A DNA stretch of 64,000 bases from Parcubacteria bacterium C7867-001 (GTDB lineage: Bacteria > Patescibacteria > Paceibacteria > UBA9973 > UBA2103). The first letter of the stretch is position 1; the number at the start of each line of letters is the position of its first letter. The notes beneath the pieces are model-generated. The model made no database searches. It was not told where the DNA came from and was given only the letters and a program-made list of their open reading frames with translations. The position numbers and the translations under genes were made by a program. Of the stretch, positions 55,800 through 63,969 are shown piece by piece. Location: assembly GCA_001189095.1 (NCBI GenBank), contig LFCK01000001.1, positions 310,001-374,000 on the forward strand, written 5' to 3'.

Positions 55800-56168
55800 A
55801 TGGAAAAGCTTAAGTTCTTTGCGTATTGCATGGATGACCGCGCCTGTAGGGCTCTCGACGTGCTGCACGCCTCAGGTGAAGAGTGCGGGATTGCAGGAGG
55901 CTATCCGGACTTCAAAGATGACCTGCGCGACGGCTACGGCCTCGTCGCACTCTTCTCGGGAAGCGACGCATGGCCCAAACGGCATGCCTACCTCCTCGAG
56001 AAAGACAGCAAGCATTCAGATCTGATCCCCGAGTGGACGAAGGACTGCCAGTACCTAATCGCGCTTCGCACGACCTCGGCGCTCTCGCGTTCCTTTGTAC
56101 TCGGAACGCTGGCAGTACCGCGTATCGTCCAAAAACATATCGCGCTCTCCCCTCGTCTGTGTGTATAA
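55800..56168 (+). CDS. Hypothetical protein, 122 aa, controlled by attenuator 4
   Basis: Family not recognised. MEKLKFFAYCMDDRACRALD opens a globular alpha/beta protein with four cysteines and a DLRDGYGLVALFSGSDAW segment; no signal or membrane helix. AAGGAG lies 7 bases before the ATG at 55800; the longer frame from 55749 begins at the terminator hairpin. It is one of four unknown genes governed by a leader-peptide attenuator. Confidence 0.7.
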   Translation: MEKLKFFAYCMDDRACRALDVLHASGEECGIAGGYPDFKDDLRDGYGLVALFSGSDAWPKRHAYLLEKDSKHSDLIPEWTKDCQYLIALRTTSALSRSFVLGTLAVPRIVQKHIALSPRLCV

Positions 56169-56200
56169 CAAAAAGCGACTCGATTCGAGTCGCTTTTTTA
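56168..56200. terminator. Bidirectional terminator
   Basis: AAAAGCGACTCG and CGAGTCGCTTTT around ATT, with T tracts on both strands. Serves the 55800 gene and lysS. Confidence 0.9.
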
Positions 56201-57778
56201 TTGCACCTCGCTCAACCGAGCAAGCAGAAAGTCTTGTGGGAGGACGGAAAGGAACCAGCCCGCTTTCGGTCCTGAATCGCGATTGAGAAACAGTCGATAG
56301 ATGGCTGTGAAAAGTTCCTTGGGCTCTATCGGCACTTCGGATTTAAGCTCGTGGAGTCGCGCGTGGAACTCGTCGCCCGTATGTGTTCCAGCTTCAACAA
56401 AGGCTCGTAGTAACGAGATGGCCTTCTTTTGCGCATCAGTGAACTCAAATCCTTCGGGAAGAGTGTTTTGCAATTCATATTTATAGCGTTCAGGTGCATA
56501 GGCGCCGAGCCAGAACTTCGCATAGCGCGCACGCTCTTCAAGAAGCGTGAGCTCTTCTTCGGTGAGAGGAGCACCCTTCACGGCAGCCGCTTCAGTCGCG
56601 AGCACCAGATGCGGCATCTGTACGATGAAAGCGACCTGCGAGAAGCGCATCTGCCATGGTGCGCCCGCATCCGCCTGATTCTCCGGAAGCTGCGAAAGCT
56701 CGAACATGCGCGTGAAGTCGTCCGCGATTCCCTGTCGCACTTTCTCAGCGCAATCGTCGTACGCGTCGTAGAGGCGCGGTACGGAATCGCCTTCAGGATC
56801 AACGTCGATCTGCTGGCCGTACTCTTTGCTGACGAGAAGGAAACGGAAGAGCGCGGGCGGGAATAGCTCACTCATATCGTGCGCGGAGGAGCCGCGACCT
56901 TTCGAGGACGACATCTTCTTTCCGCCGACGAGGAAGAACTCGTACGGGATGTCGAATGGAGGCTCGTAGTTGAAAATTTCGCGTGCAATATGATTTGCTA
57001 CGTCACGCGAACCGCCCTTCGTTGAGTGGTCCTTACCGCCCCCTTCAACCTTTACCTGCATCGCAACCCACTTTGCCGCCCAGTCGACTTTCCAATGGAG
57101 CTTTGCGTTCCCTTTCCACGGCGCAATACGTCCTGTATGTCCGCAAGAACGCGTATCGTCCGGATTCTGATTACATGCATACGCAACCGTTTCGCCGTCG
57201 AAGTCAGAGGTACTCGTTGTGCGAATTTTTCCACAACTCTCACAAATGACGGTGACCGGAAGCCATCCCTCGGCCTTTACCGAACCAGACACTTCTTTGT
57301 AGATACGACGCACGTCCGCAGCCTTGGTAAGCGCTAAACGAATGCATTCATCCATTTTTCCTGCCGCATACAAGTCTTTGTGCGTCCGATAATACACTGG
57401 AGTAAAGCCGGCCTTCTGATGCACCGCGATAAACTCCGCACCAAAATATTCTGCATAATTGTCAAAGCCCGCCTCCGGCGAAGGAACTTTGTGGAGTGGC
57501 TTTCCGAGATGCTCCTTGAACTTTTCCTGATCGAGATAGCCCGGAACCGTATCAAAATCGTCAAAATCGTTAAGCTCGTAGAAGTACGTATTCGGAATTC
57601 CGTAGCTTGCCAGCAGCTCACTCTCAAGTCCATGAATAGCCACACCGCGCATGGAACCGATATGGACGCGACCTGAGAGCGTCTTCTCATCGCGGATGAT
57701 AAGCGGTTTCTCGGCGGTCGCTTCCTTGGCCGCCTTGGTTTCCTGTATTTCTTTGGCTATCCGGTCTGCCCAAAACAT
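56198..57778 (-). CDS. lysS: Lysyl-tRNA synthetase, class I
   Basis: Archaeal-type class I LysRS, unrelated to the usual bacterial class II enzyme. LSGRVHIGSMRG gives HIGS at residues 39-42, and GGKKMSSSKGRG the second motif near residue 293. A zinc-ribbon-like CESCGK with later CNQNPDDTRSCGH lies around residues 175-210. Length 526 is normal. TAGGAT 7 bases upstream sets the start at 57778. Its presence is common in Patescibacteria and in some spirochaetes and alphaproteobacteria. Confidence 0.94.
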   Translation of the reverse strand: MFWADRIAKEIQETKAAKEATAEKPLIIRDEKTLSGRVHIGSMRGVAIHGLESELLASYGIPNTYFYELNDFDDFDTVPGYLDQEKFKEHLGKPLHKVPSPEAGFDNYAEYFGAEFIAVHQKAGFTPVYYRTHKDLYAAGKMDECIRLALTKAADVRRIYKEVSGSVKAEGWLPVTVICESCGKIRTTSTSDFDGETVAYACNQNPDDTRSCGHTGRIAPWKGNAKLHWKVDWAAKWVAMQVKVEGGGKDHSTKGGSRDVANHIAREIFNYEPPFDIPYEFFLVGGKKMSSSKGRGSSAHDMSELFPPALFRFLLVSKEYGQQIDVDPEGDSVPRLYDAYDDCAEKVRQGIADDFTRMFELSQLPENQADAGAPWQMRFSQVAFIVQMPHLVLATEAAAVKGAPLTEEELTLLEERARYAKFWLGAYAPERYKYELQNTLPEGFEFTDAQKKAISLLRAFVEAGTHTGDEFHARLHELKSEVPIEPKELFTAIYRLFLNRDSGPKAGWFLSVLPQDFLLARLSEVQ

Positions 57779-57794
57779 ATTCCGCATCCTATCA

Positions 57795-57824
57795 CGAAAC
57801 GGCCCCGCTTCGCGGGGCCGTTTT
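57795..57824 (-). terminator. Terminator of greA
   Basis: AAACGGCCCCGC and GCGGGGCCGTTT around TTC. Confidence 0.85.
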
Positions 57825-57825
57825 C

Positions 57826-58296
57826 TTAGCTGACTTTCTGGATAGTATACGTTTGCTTTCCTCCCGGAGTCTCGAAGGTGAAGACGTCACCCTTCTTTTT
57901 ATTCATGAGCGCAGCGCCGAGCGGCGATACGTGGGAAAGTTTGCGAGCACGCATGTCCGCTTCCTCGCTGCCGACGATGATGTATTCATGCGAGTCCTTG
58001 CTTCCCTCTTTCGAAATGGTGACGGTTGAACCGAAACCAACAACGCCCTTCTTCGCGCCATCCGAAACTATTTTCGCGCGCTTCACGAGCTCCTCGAGCT
58101 TGCGGATACGCTCCTCAGTTGCCGCTTGAAGCTCACGAGCTTCCTGATATTCGGCATTTTCCGAAAGGTCGCCAAGACTGCGCGCATATTCGAGATTCTT
58201 TGCGATCTCAGTGCGGCGGGTGGTCTTGAGCTCTTCGAGCTCCTTCACCATCTCATCGAATTTCTCTTGGCTGACAACAGTCTCCTGGTCGGTCAT
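57826..58296 (-). CDS. greA: Transcription elongation factor GreA
   Basis: Rescues backtracked RNA polymerase by stimulating transcript cleavage. The N-terminal coiled coil contains the tip motif GDLSENAEYQEAR with the acidic residues that reach the active site, and the C-terminal domain has SPLGAALMNKKKGDVF. Length 156 is standard. The start at 58296 lies 9 bases after TATAAC; the longer frame from 58383 would enter the upstream palindromic repeat. Confidence 0.95.
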   Translation of the reverse strand: MTDQETVVSQEKFDEMVKELEELKTTRRTEIAKNLEYARSLGDLSENAEYQEARELQAATEERIRKLEELVKRAKIVSDGAKKGVVGFGSTVTISKEGSKDSHEYIIVGSEEADMRARKLSHVSPLGAALMNKKKGDVFTFETPGGKQTYTIQKVS

Positions 58297-58377
58297 GGGT
58301 AACGGGTTATAGGCAATTAGTCTCCGTATTGTACGGGAGCGCGCCTTGGCGTCAAATGGAGGACCATTCAAGAGCGA

Positions 58378-58537
58378 GGACACCTGAAGAATGAGCCTCG
58401 GAGCGGAGGTGACATGAATGGCGCATGGCGAATAGAAAAATTGAAATGTCTGAGCGAAGCGAGTTTTTCAATTTTTCGTTTTGAGCCGCGCCATTCATGT
58501 CACCGAGAGCGACTCTTCGCTCTTTCTTCTGGTGTCC
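58378..58537. repeat. 160-bp palindromic element
   Basis: Nested inverted repeats: 58379-58390 with 58526-58537 (11 of 12), a perfect 17-bp pair (58408-58424 with 58488-58504), and AAAAATTGAAA (58436-58446) with its complement (58466-58476). The centre has GAGCGAAGCGAG. No ORF. Located between greA and mrdA, both on the - strand. Similar in style to the element at 28302. Confidence 0.75.
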
Positions 58538-58546
58538 GAGCGACCC

Positions 58547-60214
58547 TTATTCGAAGTAATCGGGAGCGAGCTCATGCAGCTTTGAGAGTGCATTGTGCGT
58601 CGCATAAATCCCGCCGATTGAATTTCCTGAAGGACCTTTTTCCATCACGACGACATACACGTATTTCGGATGCTCATACGGGAAGAAGCCGACCGCCCAT
58701 GAGTTGTAAAACTCGTTATGAAAACCAAGCTGCGCAGTTCCCGTCTTCCCCGCAAGATGCACGAACGACAAATCATTGAGACCAAGCGAGGTTCCTTCGG
58801 TTGCGCCAAGCCGCATACCTTCGCGTGCTATCTGGAGCGCCTCAGCGTCAACCGGAATGGAAGAGCCTTGGAGTGGCTGATCCTTGAGAATGGTCGGCTT
58901 CACCAGCTTCCCACCGTTCGCGATTGCAGCGATGGCGCGCGCCATCTCAAGCGGCGTCACCTGCATCGCATACTGCCCGATACCCGTGTGGTAGGTATCT
59001 CCGATACGCCACGGATCGTCATACGTCTTCTCTTTCCATGCTGGATCAGGGACGAAGCCGCTCGCCTCGCGTGAAAGCTCGATGCCGGTCGGCTGGGTGA
59101 GTCCGAACGTCTCATACCAGTATTTAAGCCGATCAATGCCAAGACCTTTTTGTCCGCCAAATCCACCCGTAATTGTGTAGAAGTAAACGTCGGAGGACCA
59201 CGCAATAGCGTGACGCACATCCATGGTACCGAGTGCCTTCCAGTCCTTAAAGATGGAGGGGTGCGCCGGATCATACGGATTCGGTACGGAAATCGAACCG
59301 CTTGAATACACCGAGAATTCAGGAGTCATGAGCTTATCGGTGAGCGCTCCAGCGGCAATGAGCGGTTTTACCACCGAACCGGGCGTATAGAGGCCTGAGA
59401 CCGCGCGATCAAGATACGGCTGACGCGAACTCGACTGATATGACGCGATGACGTTAGATGGCCCGCCACTTGCGAGCACGTTCGGATCGTATTCAGGATA
59501 TGACACGAGTGCATGTATCTCTCCCGTGTTCACATCCATAAGAACAGCGGACCCGCCTTGAAACGGGATCTTGTCGGCAAGATGGGAGATAGCGTAGGAA
59601 AAAGCTTCTTGCGCACGCGCATCGATAGCGAGCGATATCGACGAGCCATTCTCAGGAGGGATCACGCTTCCTTGCGACTGAATGGTTCCGCGCGCATCTT
59701 CTTCCACAAGAAGCGTGCCGTTCTTTCCCGCAAGCTGATCGTCGAACGTTGCCTCTACGCCAGCAAGTCCGGTAATAGTGGTGTCGTAATAGTGTCCGGA
59801 AGCATCCTTTTTCGGATACGAGACGTATCCCAAGAGATGCGCGAACCCTGGCGTTTTGTACACACGCTCGACCCGCCCGTCGTCCGCCATCGAGTTGCCA
59901 ATGAGCGTCACGCCGTTTCGATCAAGCACCGCACCGCGTTCCGCGAAGATGACGTCCGGACGCAAACGATTCGATTCGCTGCGTTTCGCGTAGGTTGCGC
60001 CTTGGACGAGCTCAAGATTCCCCGCCTGAACGACAAAGATGCCGAGTATGAATATGAGCACCAGCCCGATGCCCGCGAACGTGGAGTTTGAAATCGGACG
60101 TTCAAGCTTTCCCTCAAGTCTCGATGCATCGAAATCAGGCTGATTCGATGCGTCGAGAAATATTTCGTCCGGCGCAAGTTCCTTATCTTTGAAACGACGC
60201 TTCAAGAACCTCAT
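58547..60214 (-). CDS. mrdA: Elongation penicillin-binding protein 2 (class B transpeptidase)
   Basis: Cross-links lateral-wall peptidoglycan with the Mre complex. Membrane helix at about residues 47-66, pedestal domain starting with ERGAVLDRNG, then transpeptidase motifs YTPGSVVKPLIA (SxxK), SSDVYFYT (SxD/N region) and AGKTGTAQ (KTG). Length 555. Co-transcribed with an MreD-like protein and mreC-mreB, which marks it as PBP2/MrdA. Its start overlaps the upstream gene by 4 bases. Confidence 0.93.
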   Translation of the reverse strand: MRFLKRRFKDKELAPDEIFLDASNQPDFDASRLEGKLERPISNSTFAGIGLVLIFILGIFVVQAGNLELVQGATYAKRSESNRLRPDVIFAERGAVLDRNGVTLIGNSMADDGRVERVYKTPGFAHLLGYVSYPKKDASGHYYDTTITGLAGVEATFDDQLAGKNGTLLVEEDARGTIQSQGSVIPPENGSSISLAIDARAQEAFSYAISHLADKIPFQGGSAVLMDVNTGEIHALVSYPEYDPNVLASGGPSNVIASYQSSSRQPYLDRAVSGLYTPGSVVKPLIAAGALTDKLMTPEFSVYSSGSISVPNPYDPAHPSIFKDWKALGTMDVRHAIAWSSDVYFYTITGGFGGQKGLGIDRLKYWYETFGLTQPTGIELSREASGFVPDPAWKEKTYDDPWRIGDTYHTGIGQYAMQVTPLEMARAIAAIANGGKLVKPTILKDQPLQGSSIPVDAEALQIAREGMRLGATEGTSLGLNDLSFVHLAGKTGTAQLGFHNEFYNSWAVGFFPYEHPKYVYVVVMEKGPSGNSIGGIYATHNALSKLHELAPDYFE

Positions 60215-60459
60215 GGAGCCATGATACGCGCTTTCGCGAATCCTCGCATGAAGAACGCGACAAGTGCGATAGCGACGCCGATGAGCGTTGCAAGCGGATA
60301 CCCACTACCGGGGTAATAGAGCGCATCGGCAATAAGACCGACGACAAGCGCCACCGGCGGATAGACGAGCGCCGCTGCGAATGAGAGCGCGCCACTTAAC
60401 GGACTTGGGAATATAAACGGGGAGAGGAGCGCAAGGAAAATAAGACTTGCGCGCATCAT
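60211..60459 (-). CDS. Small membrane protein in the MreD position
   Basis: 82 residues, nearly all hydrophobic, with about three helices. It occupies the place of mreD between mreC and mrdA but is half the usual length, so it may be a reduced MreD or an unrelated small membrane protein. Overlaps both neighbours by 4 bases (ATGA). Confidence 0.65.
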   Translation of the reverse strand: MMRASLIFLALLSPFIFPSPLSGALSFAAALVYPPVALVVGLIADALYYPGSGYPLATLIGVAIALVAFFMRGFAKARIMAP

Positions 60460-61244
60460 AGAGAGTTTTCAGGAAGCACGAGCACTTCAGTGAGCGTGAA
60501 CGGATTAACGAATGGCTGGATGCGAACCTGCTCCGACGGCGACGAAGGATTGGTATCGATGCGAAGCACGGTACCAAACGGCACTCCGCCCGGCGCGATG
60601 AACACCGTGTCGCCCACGACGATTTTTGCGTCTTTCGGAAGTTCAGCCGCAAATGTTCCAGCTCCTTCACCAATAAGGGTTACCGGCACCTTCCCTGTCC
60701 CAATCCATGCAACGGAAGCGTGTCCTGACAACGAGAAGAGCGAGACGCGAGACGAATGCGCAGAAGCGCTTTCGATGATTCCTACAGGAATGCCGCCTGA
60801 AGCCGTTACGAACGCACCTTGCGCAACACCGTCTGCATTTCCTTTCGCAAGCAGAAGGATGTCATACGGTGTAATGGGTGGACGAGCCACGACGCCAGCG
60901 ATGACACCGACGCCAGCCGCACGATTCCCAAGGAGGACGGTGCGAACCGCAAGTTCAGAGGAAAGACGACGGTTCTCATTGGTAAGAGCATCGACTTCAG
61001 TGCGCAAGCGGTCACGCTCTTCAATAAGAGAGCGTGAGCTTTCGAGCGAGGAAAGACCGATATGGAGCTCGTTGGTTGCGAACGAACCAAAGTTCAAGAA
61101 GGGCGACGCGAGAAAAAAGAACGCGTCCGGAGCCGCAGCGCGTAGTATCACGAAAATAAGAACAACGACTCCCGCTCCGATACCGATGAGCGTCGATCTC
61201 GAAATGAGTCCTCCTCTAGCTCTTTGAAATGATAGCTTCTTCAT
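60456..61244 (-). CDS. mreC: Rod-shape determining protein MreC
   Basis: One N-terminal membrane helix (about 18-38), a coiled coil (RSLIEERDRLRTEVDALTNE, about 70-95) and a periplasmic beta-barrel region with PITPYDILLLAKGNADGV and GTVLRIDTNPSS. Scaffold linking MreB to the wall enzymes. Length 262 is normal. It overlaps mreB by 29 bases. Confidence 0.9.
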   Translation of the reverse strand: MKKLSFQRARGGLISRSTLIGIGAGVVVLIFVILRAAAPDAFFFLASPFLNFGSFATNELHIGLSSLESSRSLIEERDRLRTEVDALTNENRRLSSELAVRTVLLGNRAAGVGVIAGVVARPPITPYDILLLAKGNADGVAQGAFVTASGGIPVGIIESASAHSSRVSLFSLSGHASVAWIGTGKVPVTLIGEGAGTFAAELPKDAKIVVGDTVFIAPGGVPFGTVLRIDTNPSSPSEQVRIQPFVNPFTLTEVLVLPENSL

Positions 61245-62271
61245 GCATAAACATATCGCCCCACACCTGCGGATTTTCGGTCACGATACCCGTCCCGCGC
61301 ACGACCGCCGTCAACGGGTCGGGTGCAACGTGTACGGGCACGCCGAGCATTTTCGAAAGGAGTTCTGGGAGGCCGCGCAGAAGCGCGCCGCCACCGAAGA
61401 CGGTTACGCCGCGCTCAAGGACGTCTGAAAGGAGTTCCGGTGGAGTCTTCTCGATGACCTCCTTCATCGCCTCCATGAGTGTATCAAGCGAAGATTGAAG
61501 CGCTTCACGCACATGCGCATCCGTCATGATGACCTCACGCGGGAGTCCCGTAGCAAGATCGCGGCCACGCACCGGACGCGAGAGCGTCTCTTCGAGCGGA
61601 AGTACCGCACCAATGCCGATCTTCACATCTTCTGCTGTTCGTTCGCCTATCGCGAGCTGGAATTCGCTGCGCACGAAGTCGATGATGTTGTCGTTGAAGC
61701 GATCGCCAGCAACATGCGAACTCTTCGACGCAACGGGACCGCCAAGTGCAATGACCGCGATGTCGGTTGTTCCGCCGCCGATATCAAGCACCATGGTGCC
61801 GATGGCTTCCATAATAGGAAGTTTTGCACCAATGGCGCCAGCAACTGGCTCTTCAACGATAAACACTTCGCGAGCTCCTGCAGTAATAGCCGCATCGCGC
61901 ACCGCTCTCGATTCGACGTTCGTAACGCCTGTCGGCACGCCGACAACCACGCGCGGACCGAAGAGTCGTGTGCGTTCGCCCTGCGCTTTTTGTATGAGGT
62001 ACGCAAGCAATTCCTGCGTGACCTCGAAATCTGAAATCACGCCGTGGGAAAGCGGGCGAACAGCGCGAATATGCGGCGGCGTCTTGCCAAGCATTACTTT
62101 TGCTCCCTGCCCCACCGCAACCACCTGCCCCGTCTTTTCATTCACCGCAACGACTGAGGGTTCGGAAAGGACGATACCGCGGCCACGCACATACACGAGC
62201 GTGTTCGCTGTCCCAAGGTCGATGCCGATGTCGTTTGAGAAGAGAGAGTTTTTCGCGAGCTTCTTGACCAT
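61216..62271 (-). CDS. mreB: Rod-shape determining protein MreB
   Basis: Actin-like filament protein directing lateral wall growth. SNDIGIDLGTANTLVYV is phosphate-1, VLDIGGGTTDIAVIALGG phosphate-2, and TVFGGGALLRGLPELL the adenosine motif. Length 351 from the start at 62271; the frame from 62286 adds five residues without support. Its presence suggests a rod-shaped cell. Operon order proS-mreB-mreC-(mreD)-mrdA. Confidence 0.95.
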   Translation of the reverse strand: MVKKLAKNSLFSNDIGIDLGTANTLVYVRGRGIVLSEPSVVAVNEKTGQVVAVGQGAKVMLGKTPPHIRAVRPLSHGVISDFEVTQELLAYLIQKAQGERTRLFGPRVVVGVPTGVTNVESRAVRDAAITAGAREVFIVEEPVAGAIGAKLPIMEAIGTMVLDIGGGTTDIAVIALGGPVASKSSHVAGDRFNDNIIDFVRSEFQLAIGERTAEDVKIGIGAVLPLEETLSRPVRGRDLATGLPREVIMTDAHVREALQSSLDTLMEAMKEVIEKTPPELLSDVLERGVTVFGGGALLRGLPELLSKMLGVPVHVAPDPLTAVVRGTGIVTENPQVWGDMFMHEEAIISKS

Positions 62272-62275
62272 ATAC

Positions 62276-63514
62276 CTACCACGCAAGAAGCGTTTCCTTC
62301 GTAACCTTTTCCATCTGTCCGGTCGCTCGATGGACGAGCTCTACTTCGCCCTTAGCTACCGAATCTTTTCCGACAATGACGCGTGCCGGAATGCCGATGA
62401 GATCAGCGTCTGCGAATTTCTCGCCCGCACGCACGGAGCGATCATCGTAGAGAACCTTCTTTCCTTTCTTCGAGAGATCCTCGTAGAGCGAATCAGCAAA
62501 AGCAACCGATGCAGCGTCATCTGTGGTGAGCACAAGAAGATGCACGTCATATGGCGCAATAGCTTCCGGCCACGAGAGTCCTTTTTCATCCGAAAGAGTT
62601 TCGGCAATAACACCCATGAGTCGCGTAATGCCGATGCCGTAGCAGCCCATGATGGGAAGCTGATCCTTTCCTTCCGCATCCTTGTAGGAGAAACCGAAAT
62701 CACGCGCGTATTTCTGGCCGAGATCAAAGACGTTCCCGACTTCCGACGCCTTCGCTTTCTTCAACGTTCCCTTGCCGCACTTCGGGCAAGAATCCCCTTC
62801 CTTTTCTTTTGCGACCTCAACGTTCGCACAGTGCGTGCATGCTTCGCAGTAGAGGATATCGTCCTCACCTGCGTCCGTAATGACCATGAACTCATAGGAG
62901 AGCTTCTCACTGAAGGAGCCGCCGGAGGCTTCTGTCACCTTCGCCACGAGTCCGCAGCGTGAGTACACACGCAGATAAGCTTCCTTCGCACGCTCGTAGA
63001 ACTTCTCAAAATCTTCCTGCGAAGTATGGAAGCTATACATATCCTTCATGCCGAATTCGCGCCCGCGCATGATGCCGGACTTCGCACGCAGCTCATCGCG
63101 ATACTTCTGACCGATCTGATAGATGGCGACCGGAAGATCTTTATAGGAAGGTGCGTACTCTTGCGCGATAGGCGTTACGATTTCTTCCTCGCTCTGGCCA
63201 AGCGCGTATTCCTTTTCGGTGCGGCTTTGAATTTTGAAGAGCACATCAACGTTCTCCCATGCGCCCGTTTGCTTCCATGGCTCGGATGGATGGAGGGTTG
63301 CCATGCGGATTTCCTGTCCGCCGACCGCGTCCATTTCTTCACGCACGATATCTTCTATTTTTTTGAGAACACGCAGGCCAAGTGGGAGAAAGGAATACAC
63401 GCCTGCCATTTCTTTATGCACGAATCCCGCGCGGATGAGGAGCTGCGCGTTCTTCGCAGTTTCGTCCGCAGGCGCTTCGCGCCTGGTCTTGGTGAAGAGC
63501 TGTGATTGCCGCAT
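62276..63514 (-). CDS. proS: Prolyl-tRNA synthetase without the editing insertion
   Basis: Class II synthetase. RRAPADETAKNAQLL-like start (RREAPADETAKNAQLL), RDELRAKSGIMRGREFGMKD (motif 2 region), GCYGIGITRLMGV (motif 3) and the anticodon domain from about residue 315. Between motifs 2 and 3 the usual 180-residue editing domain is replaced by a short zinc-ribbon-like segment (CEACTHCANVEVA, CPKCGKGTLKK), giving 412 residues. TAGAAT lies 6 bases before the ATG. mreB follows after 4 bases. Confidence 0.94.
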   Translation of the reverse strand: MRQSQLFTKTRREAPADETAKNAQLLIRAGFVHKEMAGVYSFLPLGLRVLKKIEDIVREEMDAVGGQEIRMATLHPSEPWKQTGAWENVDVLFKIQSRTEKEYALGQSEEEIVTPIAQEYAPSYKDLPVAIYQIGQKYRDELRAKSGIMRGREFGMKDMYSFHTSQEDFEKFYERAKEAYLRVYSRCGLVAKVTEASGGSFSEKLSYEFMVITDAGEDDILYCEACTHCANVEVAKEKEGDSCPKCGKGTLKKAKASEVGNVFDLGQKYARDFGFSYKDAEGKDQLPIMGCYGIGITRLMGVIAETLSDEKGLSWPEAIAPYDVHLLVLTTDDAASVAFADSLYEDLSKKGKKVLYDDRSVRAGEKFADADLIGIPARVIVGKDSVAKGEVELVHRATGQMEKVTKETLLAW

Positions 63515-63556
63515 CAGACCATTCTATAGGATAGTCGCGGCCTGTGCGAGAGAATA

Positions 63557-63585
63557 TTGACAATGTATATGTAAAGTGATATAAT
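63557..63585 (+). promoter_or_regulatory. Promoter of the 63619 gene
   Basis: TTGACA (63557-63562), 17 bases, TATAAT (63580-63585): a perfect consensus promoter. Confidence 0.85.
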
Positions 63586-63618
63586 CTAAAATAGGTTCAA
63601 CTCAACACGGAGGCATGC

Positions 63619-63969
63619 ATGCCGAAGTTTTCTGACGAGTTCGAGGCACTGGCACGCAAGGAGTATCCGAATAATACGGAGCTCCATGCGGCGTTCGATG
63701 CGGGAAAGGTCGGGAGGGTCTACCAGATCATCACCGACATTAACGAGGCCGACCGTTTCAACTACGGCAGCCTCTACCCCGCAGGCATCCTCGAGATGCG
63801 CAAGGAGCTCGGCGACGCTGGGTTCTTCGAACGCATCGAGCGAGCGGAACGCATCGAGCGGGTGTATGCGCGCATGGGCGCGGATATTCCCGAAGAAGGT
63901 GAGCTCGACTGGGCCATCACCGACGAACTCGACGCTGAACGCGAAGACGCCGACGCCACGAACCCGTGA
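63619..63969 (+). CDS. Hypothetical protein, 116 aa
   Basis: No family recognised. Acidic, helical, rich in Glu, Arg and Ala (RIERAERIERVYARMGADIPEE). A perfect consensus promoter and GGAGG before the ATG suggest high expression. The remaining 31 bases of the window show no further feature apart from the beginning of an AGC/GCT-type inverted repeat. Confidence 0.7.
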   Translation: MPKFSDEFEALARKEYPNNTELHAAFDAGKVGRVYQIITDINEADRFNYGSLYPAGILEMRKELGDAGFFERIERAERIERVYARMGADIPEEGELDWAITDELDAEREDADATNP

